The position numbers and the translations under genes are program-made. The notes beneath the pieces are model-generated. The model was given only the letters and a program-made list of their open reading frames with translations. It was not told where the DNA came from and did not search any database. A stretch of DNA of 64,000 nucleotides from Pandoraea pulmonicola (lineage in GTDB: Bacteria > Pseudomonadota > Gammaproteobacteria > Burkholderiales > Burkholderiaceae). Numbering within the stretch: the first letter of the stretch is position 1; every line of letters begins with the position of its first letter. Below are positions 17,179 to 26,800 of the stretch, piece by piece. The stretch is taken from NCBI RefSeq assembly GCF_000815105.2, contig NZ_CP010310.2:5642001-5706000 (forward strand), in the 5' to 3' direction.

Positions 17179-19632
17179 TTGACCCGCGCCGACGACCTCT
17201 TAGTCCCGTCAACGGCATCGACCGACGACGCCCCTTCTCCGGCGGAAAACGCCCGCCCCGGAGGGCCTGCCATCGCCCGCGTGGCGCTCGACACACCGCT
17301 TCTGACCCTGTTCGACTACCGTCTCGATCAGGCCGCGAGTCCGGGGCAACTGGTACAGGTGCCGTTCGGAAGACGGCAGGTCGTGGGCGTCGTCTGGGAA
17401 TTGACGCAGCGCAGCGAAGTCGATCCCGCGAAGCTGCGCGAAGTGACCGCCGTCTGGCATGAATTGCCGCCGCTCGGCGAGGACTGGCGTGCACTCATGC
17501 AATTCGCTTCGCGCTACTACCAACGCGGCGTCGGTGAAGTCGCCCTGCCGGCGCTGCCGGGACATCTTCGTACGCCGATGCGCTGGCCGCGGCTGCTGGC
17601 CCAACGCGGCGTGCAGCGCTACCGGATTGCCGACGGCGCGCTCGGCACGCTGATGGAGAACGTGCCCACCCGGCTGCGCGCGCAGCGCAAGCTCGCCGAG
17701 GGTCTCGCGCAGGCCGGTACCTTGGACGCCGACGAAGCGCGGGCGCTGTGCGCCAAGGCCGCCGACGTGCTCAAGCAGTGGGCCGCCGTCGGCTGGGTTG
17801 TCGTCGAAACCGTGCCGTTCCACGAAGCCGTGCGCGACGTCGATGACGATGCCGCGAACGACGCCATGCCCGTCGGATCCGAAACCGACGCCGGCAGCGA
17901 TGAGGCCCGGGCCCACGCAGCCAAAACGCTCACGACCGGACAGGCCGACGCCGTCGCCGCGATTCACGACGCGCTCGTCGCGGCTGGCGCGCAGGGGCTC
18001 GGCGCGTCCGCCGGTTCTGCCGAAGCCCTCCCGTCGCCGACAGCGTCCGCCGCCTGTTCGCCGTTCCTGTTGTACGGCGTGACCGGCAGCGGCAAGACCG
18101 AGGTCTACCTGCGCGCCGTGGCCGAGGCGCTGCGCGAGCGCGACGCACAGGTGCTCGTGCTCGTGCCCGAAATCAATCTGACGCCGCAGCTCGAAGGCGT
18201 ATTCCGCAACCGCTTCCCCGACGAGACGCTGGTCACGCTGCACAGCGGCCTGGCCGAAGGCGAGCGCGCGCGGCACTGGCTCGCCGCCCATCGCGGCGAA
18301 GCGCGCATCGCGCTGGGCACGCGACTGGCCGTCATGGCGTCGCTGCCGCATCTGCGCCTGATCGTCGTCGACGAGGAGCACGACCCGTCCTACAAGCAAC
18401 AGGAAGGTCTGCGCTATTCCGCGCGCGATCTGGCCATCTGGCGCGCTGACCGACTGCGGATTCCCGTCGTCCTCGGCTCGGCCACGCCGTCGCTCGATAG
18501 TTGGCGGCGCGCGGAGCAAGGCCGCTACGTACGCCTGTCGATGCCCGAGCGCGCCACCCCCGACGCCGTGCTGCCGCGCGTGTCGCTCATCGACATGGAG
18601 ATCGAGCGCAAGCGCCAGCGCACCGTGCACGAAGGGTTGTCGCAACCGCTGCTGGCCGCCATCCGTGCGCGCCTCGAAGCGGGCGAGCAGAGCCTGCTGT
18701 TTCTGAACCGTCGCGGTTACGCGCCGGTGCTCAACTGCGACGCCTGCGGCTGGATCAGCGACTGCCGCCGGTGCAGCGCGCACATGGTGCTGCACAAGCC
18801 CGAGCGGCGGCTGCGCTGCCATCACTGCGGCGCCGAATCGCGCATCCCGCACGCCTGCCCGGACTGCGGCAACCTCGATCTCGCGCCGCTCGGACGCGGC
18901 ACGCAACGCATCGAGGAAGCCCTCGCCGAACACTTTCCCGACGCCCGTCTCGCGCGCATCGACGCCGACAGCACGCGTCGCAAGGGCAGCGCGCAGGCGC
19001 TCTTCGCGCAGGTGCACGCGGGCGAGGTCGACATCCTCATCGGCACGCAGATGGTCGCGAAGGGCCACGACTTCCGCAACGTCACGCTCGTCGGCGTGGT
19101 CAACGCCGACAGCGCCCTCTTCTCGCACGACTTCCGGGCGGCGGAACGCCTTTTCGCGCAATTGATGCAGGTCGCGGGCCGCGCCGGACGCGCCGCGCGA
19201 GCCGACGGCCCCGGCGACGTCCTCATCCAGACCCGCTACGCTTCGCATCCGCTGTTCGCCTCGCTCATGCGCCACGACTACGCGGGCTTCGCGGCGCAAC
19301 AGCTGGAAGAACGCCGCGTCGCCCTGCTGCCGCCGTTCACGCACCAGGCGCTGCTGCGCGCCGAAGCCCGCAAGCTCGACGACGCCATGACGTTCCTCAA
19401 GCAGGCCCGCGAGATCGCCGCCGATCCATCGCTGCACGACCCGCGCATCTCGCTGTGGGACCCGGTGCCGATGACGATGGTGCGTATCGCGGGGACCGAT
19501 CGTGCCCAGCTCGTCGTGGAGAGTCCGCATCGCGGCGCGCTGCAACGCTTCCTCACGCACTGGATGGGCGAACTCCGCGCCCTCAAGGCGCCCGTGCGAT
19601 GGCACCTCGAAGTCGATCCGCTCGAAATCTAG
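17179..19632 (+). CDS. priA: Primosomal replication-restart helicase PriA
   Basis: PriA reloads the replisome at stalled forks. This 817-residue form has the N-terminal DNA-binding region (RVALDTPLLTLFDYRL), Walker A GVTGSGKTEVYL with K306, and the DEEHD box at residue 398. The zinc-binding region CDACGWISDCRRCSAH...CHHCG...CPDCG sits around residues 515-560, followed by the helicase C-domain with IGTQMVAKGHDFRNV and QVAGRAGRA. It is about 85 residues longer than E. coli PriA. An Asp/Ala-rich insert lies around residues 215-295, before the helicase core. A TTG at 17179 is the assigned start; a GTG at 17281 near the conserved VALDTPLL is an alternative that would remove a low-complexity N-terminus. 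Confidence 0.93.
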   Translation: MTRADDLLVPSTASTDDAPSPAENARPGGPAIARVALDTPLLTLFDYRLDQAASPGQLVQVPFGRRQVVGVVWELTQRSEVDPAKLREVTAVWHELPPLGEDWRALMQFASRYYQRGVGEVALPALPGHLRTPMRWPRLLAQRGVQRYRIADGALGTLMENVPTRLRAQRKLAEGLAQAGTLDADEARALCAKAADVLKQWAAVGWVVVETVPFHEAVRDVDDDAANDAMPVGSETDAGSDEARAHAAKTLTTGQADAVAAIHDALVAAGAQGLGASAGSAEALPSPTASAACSPFLLYGVTGSGKTEVYLRAVAEALRERDAQVLVLVPEINLTPQLEGVFRNRFPDETLVTLHSGLAEGERARHWLAAHRGEARIALGTRLAVMASLPHLRLIVVDEEHDPSYKQQEGLRYSARDLAIWRADRLRIPVVLGSATPSLDSWRRAEQGRYVRLSMPERATPDAVLPRVSLIDMEIERKRQRTVHEGLSQPLLAAIRARLEAGEQSLLFLNRRGYAPVLNCDACGWISDCRRCSAHMVLHKPERRLRCHHCGAESRIPHACPDCGNLDLAPLGRGTQRIEEALAEHFPDARLARIDADSTRRKGSAQALFAQVHAGEVDILIGTQMVAKGHDFRNVTLVGVVNADSALFSHDFRAAERLFAQLMQVAGRAGRAARADGPGDVLIQTRYASHPLFASLMRHDYAGFAAQQLEERRVALLPPFTHQALLRAEARKLDDAMTFLKQAREIAADPSLHDPRISLWDPVPMTMVRIAGTDRAQLVVESPHRGALQRFLTHWMGELRALKAPVRWHLEVDPLEI

Positions 19633-19790
19633 CGCCCATGGCGCAGTATTAAACGGTATATAACGTTCCGAAAATTTGACAACATTAAAGGAATCTCCGA
19701 CCATGCCTGCATTCGTTGCACGCTGAGGTTGCCGGTGCGAACACGCTCAACGTCGTTCGCGCCATGAGAAGTCCTACAGGAGACAATCCG

Positions 19791-21143
19791 ATGAAGTCGC
19801 ACGATCAGAGCGCCGCCCCCACGGCGCCGCATGCCGCCCAACTGTCCTCCCTTGCCGCTGCGGGACCTGACGAAGTTCTGCTGGCCGCGCCTCCCCTCGA
19901 ATCCCCATTGGCTGCCGCGTCGCGCCGTCGCTTTCTGCGACGTGCCGGCGCCCTTGGCGTGGGCGCCAGCCTCGCCGGCCGTGCGCTCGACGCGATCGCC
20001 GCGGCCGCCGCACCGCAGACGGTCACGCTGCCGTTCGCGAACGGCGAGCGCGAGCTGGTCGCGTACCCGCAGAAGCGGCCGCTGATCCGACTCACAGCAC
20101 GTCCGCCGCAACTGGAAACGCCGTTCGAGGTCTTCAACGACGGGCTCATCACGCCGAACGACGCCTTCTTCGTGCGCTACCACCTCGCGGGCATTCCGAC
20201 CGACATCGACCCGGCGAAGCATCGCATCCGCGTGGGCGGCAGCGTCGCCAAGCCGCTCGAGATCTCGCTCGATTCCCTCAAGAAGGACTATGGCGCGCCG
20301 GTGGAGCTCGTGGCCGTGCACCAGTGCTCGGGCAACAGCCGGGGTTTCTTCGAGCCGCGCGTCGGTGGCGGGCAGATCGCCAACGGTGCGATGGGCAACG
20401 CGCGCTGGCGCGGCATTCCGCTCAAGCGGATTCTCGAACGCGCGGGCGTTTCGGCCAGCGCGAAGCAGGTGACGTTCGAGGGACTCGACCGCCCGGTCGT
20501 GCCCGCCACGCCGGAATTCGTGAAGGCGCTCGACATCGGGCACGCGATGGACGGCGAAGTGATGATCGCTTTCGCGATGAACGGCCAGGACCTGCCGATG
20601 CTCAACGGTTTCCCCGTGCGCCTGATCGTGCCCGGCTACTACGGCACGTACTGGGTGAAGCACCTGGCCGACATCAACGTCATCGACAAGGTCTTCGACG
20701 GCTTCTGGATGGCCAGCGCGTATCGCATTCCCGACAACGACTGCAATTGCGTCGCCCCGGGCACCGCGCCGCAAAAGACGAAGCCGATCGGCCGCTTTAC
20801 CGTGCGCTCGTTCGTGACGAGCCATACCGACGGCCAACGGGTCGCGGCGGGCAAGGCGACACGCGTGCGCGGCATTGCGTTCGATGGCGGCGAAGGCATT
20901 CGCGACGTCCAGTTCTCCGCCGACGGTGGCCAGACGTGGCAGGCGGCGCAGCTCGGCGACGAACTCTCGAAGTACTCGTTCCGCGAATGGACGGCGTCGT
21001 TCACCCCGGCGCAACCCGGCGAATACGCGTTGAAAGTCCGGGCGACGAATCGCGCAGGGGTCACGCAACCTCTGCAGTCGTTGTGGAATCCGGCCGGCTA
21101 TCTGCGCAACGGGGTGGAAACCGTGCGCGTGGTCGCGGCTTGA
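19791..21143 (+). CDS. sorA: Sulfite dehydrogenase molybdenum subunit (SorA-like)
   Basis: A 450-residue molybdopterin oxidoreductase of the sulfite oxidase family. The N-terminus carries a twin-arginine type signal (SRRRFLRRAGALGVG), so it should be exported folded. The Mo-ligating Cys is Cys179 in AVHQCSGNSRGFFEPR, and PGYYGTYWVKHLADI lies further on. The C-terminal part is the dimerisation domain of the sulfite oxidase family. It oxidises sulfite to sulfate and passes electrons to the cytochrome encoded by the next gene. ACAGGAGA precedes the ATG at 19791; an ATG at 19716 is upstream but out of line with the signal. The two genes are 15 bases apart. Confidence 0.9.
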   Translation: MKSHDQSAAPTAPHAAQLSSLAAAGPDEVLLAAPPLESPLAAASRRRFLRRAGALGVGASLAGRALDAIAAAAAPQTVTLPFANGERELVAYPQKRPLIRLTARPPQLETPFEVFNDGLITPNDAFFVRYHLAGIPTDIDPAKHRIRVGGSVAKPLEISLDSLKKDYGAPVELVAVHQCSGNSRGFFEPRVGGGQIANGAMGNARWRGIPLKRILERAGVSASAKQVTFEGLDRPVVPATPEFVKALDIGHAMDGEVMIAFAMNGQDLPMLNGFPVRLIVPGYYGTYWVKHLADINVIDKVFDGFWMASAYRIPDNDCNCVAPGTAPQKTKPIGRFTVRSFVTSHTDGQRVAAGKATRVRGIAFDGGEGIRDVQFSADGGQTWQAAQLGDELSKYSFREWTASFTPAQPGEYALKVRATNRAGVTQPLQSLWNPAGYLRNGVETVRVVAA

Positions 21144-21157
21144 GACGGGGGACGATC

Positions 21158-21499
21158 ATGAACGCCAGGAAATTCGCAAAGCGCGCCACCGCCGCCGCAT
21201 TGGGTCTGATGGGCCTGTTCGGCGTCGCCACCGCACCGGCCCACGCCCTCGAGATCAAGCTGCCGCAGGAAACCGCTCAGCTCAAGGCCTCCACGCTCGC
21301 CGGCCATCAGGCCGCCAGCGCGTGGTGCGTCATGTGTCATTCCATCGACTACATCAACAGCCAGCCGCCCATGCCGGCGTCGTTCTGGAGCGCTGAAGTC
21401 ACGAAGATGGTCAAGGTCTACGGCGCCCCGATCCCGGAAGATCAGGTCAAGCTGATCTCCGAATATCTCGGCAAGACGTACGGCAACGACCCGAAGTAA
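21158..21499 (+). CDS. sorB: Sulfite dehydrogenase cytochrome c subunit (SorB-like)
   Basis: A 113-residue monoheme cytochrome. The signal peptide ends near APAHA at residue 30. One heme site is visible, WCVMCH with Cys57, Cys60 and His61, and candidate axial Met residues are in PPMPASFW. It starts at the ATG after GGGACGATC. It accepts electrons from SorA; together they form the periplasmic sulfite:cytochrome c oxidoreductase. The order molybdenum subunit then small cytochrome, 15 bp apart, matches known sor pairs. Confidence 0.88.
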   Translation: MNARKFAKRATAAALGLMGLFGVATAPAHALEIKLPQETAQLKASTLAGHQAASAWCVMCHSIDYINSQPPMPASFWSAEVTKMVKVYGAPIPEDQVKLISEYLGKTYGNDPK

Positions 21500-21505
21500 A
21501 GCGCT

Positions 21506-21531
21506 TCCCCCGGGGCGGCCCCCCGGGGGAT
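21506..21531 (+). terminator. GC-only hairpin after sorB
   Basis: A ten-base self-complementary stem of C and G runs (CCCCCGGGG with a four-base loop). There is no T-tract, so termination by this hairpin alone is uncertain. Confidence 0.35.
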
Positions 21532-21742
21532 TACCGGCGATGGTCCACGGTGCCCGCGCACCAGCTTTTCGCCGATCCCACTTCTCTTTCGTGTAAATCC
21601 TTTCGATTCTGATCTCACCGACTGTCATATAGGACGTCTCCTAGAACATCTTCCCAAGTGGCCGCCAATAAAATCGTTCGCTGGCCCGGGGACCATTGAC
21701 GCACGTGATTTCCCGGTCTTTTTTCTTCGACTGGGGACACCA

Positions 21743-23680
21743 ATGCGGAATCGACAATCCGGCTTCTTTCTGATCGGCGCAACGATCGCCGTGGCCATCG
21801 CAGGGGCCTTGCTGACCCTCTCGCTGCAGCAGCAAGTCCACGAAACGCGCATGCAGCGCGCCGAGAACGTCGGCAGCGCGCTCAAGGTCATCGGCAATGG
21901 CGTCGAGTCCTTCATCGTCGAGCATCACGGCGACATCGACAGGGCGCTGGACGGCAAGCCGGGCATCACGCTCTCACGCGCCGGCGAGTTGACCAACGTC
22001 CCGCTTTCCCGCGTGACCGACGCCCGCTTCGGCCACGTGCTTCAGGTGCGAATCGACGGCGTCACCGGACCACCGAGCGCCGCGGCAATCATTCGAATGA
22101 CGCGTCTGCCGGGGGTGGGAGACAGGCCGCCATTGCCCGGTGCAAATTACGTCGTGCGGATCTTCCGCGATGTGAATGATCCGAACATTCGTGCCGTCGT
22201 CCATCTCGACAGGACGCTGCGCACGACTTACGGTCGCGATCCGGACTGGAACATGCTCGGCGCCGCCGTGCGCAAGATCGGCGTGAACGGCGGTCTGTCG
22301 CGGGACGACACCGGGCGCTTCACCTTTCCGCTGACGCCCACGAGCGATACGACCCATCCGAACACACTCCCGAGCACGGCCGACACTCCCGGTTTGCTGG
22401 CCGTTCGCGCGGGGTATTCGCTCAGCCCGCTCAATCGCTATCTCAGGCGCGACGGGACCGATGAGATGACCGGGCCTCTGAAGATGGGCGGAAAGGACAT
22501 CGTCGGCGCCGGCAATATCAAGCTCGACGGCAGCCTGGAGACGTCCGGCGGAACGGTCAAGGCGAAAACCGTGGACGCGCAGGAAGACGTGGTGGCCCGC
22601 CGCAATGCATTGGTGGGCGGAGACGCGGCCAGGCAGCGGGCGAGCGCCGTCAACGGCAACAACGCGCCCGGTTGGGTGATTGCAGGCAAGGGAATCGCAT
22701 CAGGCCATGTGCTGGCCGGCAGCGACGCGAGAATGGTCACGGACGCCAAGCGGCACGGCGAAGGCATCGTGGCGGGGTCCAAAGGTGTCTGGTCGTACGG
22801 CGACCTTTGGGCCAAGGAGGACATCTACAACGAAGACGGCAATCTCTATGTCCGGCGCAAGCAATCGAACAAGGGCAATGTCGTGGCGGACGGCAGCCTG
22901 ATTTCACAGGGAGGCGCGCTGCAACTGAAGAACTTCCGCGCCGAGGCCAACACGTCGTGTACCGGCATGGAAGGCGGCATTGCGGTGAACAGCGCCGGTC
23001 GGGTCGTCTCGTGCCAGGCAGGCCGCTGGCAAATCAGTCTCGTCACCCAGATCAAGACGCAGACGCACTACGTCGACCGCGCGGTGAAATGGGGCTATCG
23101 CGAGTGGGACCTGTCGAGCGTCAACGACTCCGGCATTCGGGACTATCGATTCGGCAACGCGAAGGTGTGCCGGCTGTTGTCGAATCAGCACTTCAACCCG
23201 GCCACGATAAACTCGGCCATCTCCCCGCAATACCTCCGGTTCGACACCGGCGAGTATGTCCTCACCGTACCGCCGCCGGTACGCTCGGCAATGCCGCGCC
23301 TGACGGTCGCGTGCATCTATACCGAAACGCCTTCGCGCGCCTACGCCACTCGCTACGGGGGACGCGACACGTATCTTCAGCCCTCCGTCAACGACCACTT
23401 CGACGACGATATCGCGCGCAACTTCGTACAGGCGAATCCCCCCGCCACCGAGTACCGGACATTCACGTACGATCGATTCAAGTTCCTGGCGGGCGACGCC
23501 GGCAATCATTACGCGCTCGGCGACTGGGACAACTGCATCATCGATTACCGATACGGGGACAGCTGGGCGGGCGGCGAGCTGGACCTGTACCCGCCCCAGA
23601 CCTACTACCAGAACGCCGAGTGGCTGTTCCGCGTCAAGAAGCGCGACGGACGCGCCATCTGCTGGCGCACCAGAATCTGA
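21743..23680 (+). CDS. Orphan PilV-like (shufflon-type) pilus tip adhesin, copy 1
   Basis: A 645-residue protein. It has a prepilin-type N-terminus: a short basic leader MRNRQSG followed by the hydrophobic helix FFLIGATIAVAIAGALLTL. Residues to about 190 resemble the conserved N-domain of conjugative PilV tip proteins (ENVGSALKVIGNGVESF). A middle part, about residues 235-400, is made of short strand repeats such as MTGPLKMGGKDIVGAGNI, as in a beta-helix stalk. The C-terminal part has paired Cys residues (CRLL, CIYTE, CIIDY, CWRT) and could bind a receptor. No pilus assembly genes, recombinase or shufflon repeats are near. A paralog at 33026-35038 is inverted relative to it. Fifth mature residue is not Glu, unusual for a major pilin. 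Confidence 0.7.
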   Translation: MRNRQSGFFLIGATIAVAIAGALLTLSLQQQVHETRMQRAENVGSALKVIGNGVESFIVEHHGDIDRALDGKPGITLSRAGELTNVPLSRVTDARFGHVLQVRIDGVTGPPSAAAIIRMTRLPGVGDRPPLPGANYVVRIFRDVNDPNIRAVVHLDRTLRTTYGRDPDWNMLGAAVRKIGVNGGLSRDDTGRFTFPLTPTSDTTHPNTLPSTADTPGLLAVRAGYSLSPLNRYLRRDGTDEMTGPLKMGGKDIVGAGNIKLDGSLETSGGTVKAKTVDAQEDVVARRNALVGGDAARQRASAVNGNNAPGWVIAGKGIASGHVLAGSDARMVTDAKRHGEGIVAGSKGVWSYGDLWAKEDIYNEDGNLYVRRKQSNKGNVVADGSLISQGGALQLKNFRAEANTSCTGMEGGIAVNSAGRVVSCQAGRWQISLVTQIKTQTHYVDRAVKWGYREWDLSSVNDSGIRDYRFGNAKVCRLLSNQHFNPATINSAISPQYLRFDTGEYVLTVPPPVRSAMPRLTVACIYTETPSRAYATRYGGRDTYLQPSVNDHFDDDIARNFVQANPPATEYRTFTYDRFKFLAGDAGNHYALGDWDNCIIDYRYGDSWAGGELDLYPPQTYYQNAEWLFRVKKRDGRAICWRTRI

Positions 23681-23693
23681 AAATTCCCTATCG

Positions 23694-23725
23694 GGTGCAA
23701 CCCCTATATTGACTCTGGTTGCACC
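23694..23725 (+). promoter_or_regulatory. Probable PutA operator: inverted GTTGCA boxes
   Basis: GGTGCAACC at 23694-23702 and GGTTGCACC at 23717-23725 are exact inverted copies with 14 bp between them. Both contain GTTGCA (or its complement), the sequence known to be bound by the ribbon-helix-helix domain of E. coli PutA. The pair lies about 90 bp before putA, whose product has that domain. Another GGTGCAAC occurs inside putA at 23976-23983. Confidence 0.7.
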
Positions 23726-23813
23726 TCTGTTGAAACCCGGTTACGATGCCGCAATTCACCCGCTATGGGTGTCACGCTTCTTTGCTTTCTTGCGTCCTCA
23801 GGTAACCACTTCC

Positions 23814-26800
23814 ATGGCTAACACCACTCTCGGCGTCAAGGTCGACGACGTATTGCGCACACGGCTCAAGACGGCCGCCCAACAAATCGAGCGCACCCCG
23901 CACTGGCTGATCAAACAGGCCATCTTCGCCTACCTGGAGCGCGTCGAGAGCGGCGTGCTGCCGCCCGAGCTCAGTGGTGCAACCCAGTCGGGCACCGAGG
24001 TGATCGACGGCCACGCCGGCGACGACACCGTCCCGCACCCGTTCCTCGAATTCGCGCAGAACGTGCAACCGCAATCGGTGCTGCGCGCCGCCATTACCGC
24101 CGCCTACCGCCGCCCCGAGCCCGAATGCGTGCCGGTGCTCATCGGTCAGGCCAAGCTGCCGTCGGCCACCGCCGCGTCGGCCTCCGCGCTGGCCCGCAAG
24201 CTCGTCGTCGCCCTGCGCGGCAAGAGCACCGGCGGCGGCGTCGAAGGCCTCATTCACGAATTCTCGCTGTCCAGCCAGGAAGGCGTGGCGCTGATGTGTC
24301 TGGCCGAAGCGCTGCTGCGCATTCCCGACAAGGCCACGCGCGACGCGCTCATTCGCGACAAGATCAGCAAGGGCGACTGGCACGCGCACATGGGCAATTC
24401 GCCGTCGATGTTCGTCAACGCCGCCACCTGGGGTCTGATGATCACCGGCAAGCTCGTCACCACCACCAGCGAAGCCGGTCTCACCAAGGCGCTCACGCGC
24501 CTGATCGGCCGTGGCGGCGAGCCGCTCATCCGCAAGGGCGTGGACATCGCCATGCGCCTGATGGGCGAACAGTTCGTGACGGGCGAGACCATCTCCGAGG
24601 CGCTCGCCAACAGTCGCAAGTACGAAGCCCAGGGCTTCCGCTACTCGTACGACATGCTCGGCGAGGCGGCGACCACCGAGGAGGACGCGCAACGCTACTA
24701 CGCCAGCTACGAGCAGGCGATTCATGCAATCGGCAAGGCGTCGGCTGGCCGTGGCATCTACGAGGGTCCGGGCATCTCGATCAAGCTCTCGGCCCTGCAT
24801 CCGCGCTACTCGCGCAGCCAGCACGAGCGCACGATGAGCGAACTGCTGCCGCGCGTGCAGGCGCTCGCCAAGCTGGCGCGCTCGTATGACATCGGCCTGA
24901 ACATCGACGCCGAGGAAGCCGACCGCCTCGAGATCTCGCTCGACCTGCTCGAGGCGCTGTGCTTCGATCCCGAACTGGCCGGCTGGAACGGCATCGGTTT
25001 CGTGGTGCAGGCGTATCAGAAGCGTTGCCCGTTCGTGATCGACTTCATCATCGATCTGGCACGCCGCAGCCGTCATCGCGTCATGGTGCGCCTGGTCAAG
25101 GGCGCGTACTGGGATACGGAAATCAAGCGCGCGCAGGTCGACGGCCTCGAAGGCTATCCGGTCTACACGCGCAAGATCTACACGGACGTGTCGTACCTCG
25201 CCTGCGCGAAGAAGCTGCTCGCCGTGCCGGACGCCATCTATCCGCAGTTCGCCACGCACAACGCCTACACGCTCTCGGCGATCTATCACCTCGCCGGCAA
25301 CAACTACTACCCGGGGCAATACGAGTTCCAGTGCCTGCACGGCATGGGCGAGCCGCTTTATGAAGAGGTCGTCGGCCCCATCGCGGCGGGCAAGCTCGCG
25401 CGACCGTGCCGCGTGTACGCGCCAGTCGGCACGCACGAGACGCTGCTCGCCTACCTGGTGAGACGTCTGCTCGAAAACGGTGCTAACACGTCGTTCGTCA
25501 ACCGCATTGCGGACGAGACCGTCAGCGTCGACGAACTGATCGCCGATCCGATCACCGAGGCCGAGAAGGTGCAGCCGCTCGGCGCCCCGCACGCCAAGAT
25601 TCCGCTGCCGCGCGACTTGTACGGCGCCACGCGCGCCAACTCGTCGGGCTTCGACCTGTCGAACGAGCACCGTCTGGCGTCGCTGTCCTCGGCCCTGCTC
25701 GCGAGCGCGGGCACACCGTGGCGCGCCGCCCCGATGCTCGCCGACGGCGAACGCACCCACGGCACACCGCGCCCCGTGCGCAACCCGGCCGATCTGCGCG
25801 ACACCGTCGGCGAGGTCATCGAAGCCACGTCGGCCGATGTCGAAGCCGCGCTCACGCACGCCGTGGCCGCCGCCCCGATCTGGCAGGCCACGCCGGTCGA
25901 AGAGCGCGCCGACTGCCTGATGCGCGCGGCGGACTTGCTCGAAGCCCACATGCCCACGCTCATGGGGCTGTGCGTGCGCGAAGCGGGCAAGTCGCTGCCG
26001 AATGCCGTGGCCGAAGTGCGCGAAGCCGTCGATTTCCTTCGCTACTACGCCGCGCAGATCCGCCAGGGCTTCTCCAACGACACGCACCGCCCGCTGGGCC
26101 CCGTGCTGTGCATCAGCCCGTGGAACTTCCCGCTCGCGATCTTCGTCGGTCAGGTCGCGGCCGCCCTGGCCGCGGGCAACCCGGTCATCGCCAAGCCGGC
26201 CGAGCAAACGCCGCTCATCGCCGCCGAAGCCGTGCGTCTGATGCAGGCGGCCGGCATTCCGGCCGGCGCGCTGCAACTGCTGCCGGGCACGGGCGAGACG
26301 GTCGGCGCCGCACTCGTGGCCGACGCCCGGGTCAAGGCGGTGATGTTCACGGGCTCGACCGAAGTGGCGCGCATCATCGCGCGCACGCTGGCCGACCGTC
26401 TGGACGCCAATGGTCGCCCGATCCCGCTGATCGCCGAGACCGGCGGCCAGAACGCCATGATCGTCGACTCGTCGGCGCTGCCCGAGCAGGTCGTGTACGA
26501 CGTGCTCGCGTCGGCCTTCGACTCGGCCGGTCAGCGCTGCTCGGCCCTGCGCGTGCTGTGCCTGCAGGACGACATCGCCGACAAGACGCTGCACATGCTC
26601 AAGGGCGCGATGCGGGAGCTGGCCATCGGCAACCCCGATCGTCTGGCCATCGACGTCGGCCCCGTGATCGACGCCGAAGCGCAGGGCAACATCAACCGCC
26701 ACATCGAACAGATGCGCGGCAAGGGCTTCCCCGTCGAACAGCTGCCGCTGCCCGACGCCACCCGCCACGGCACCTTCGTCGCGCCGACGCTCATCGAGCT

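Noticed and set aside
17209..19704. 831-residue minus-strand frame across priA
   Set aside because: Antisense shadow; the plus strand has all PriA motifs.
19716..19790. Upstream start for sorA at 19716
   Set aside because: It would place 25 extra residues before the twin-arginine signal; the ATG at 19791 has the ribosome site.
23709..23747. Sigma-70 promoter for putA
   Set aside because: TTGACT at 23709 and TACGAT at 23742 are 27 bp apart, too far for a standard promoter.
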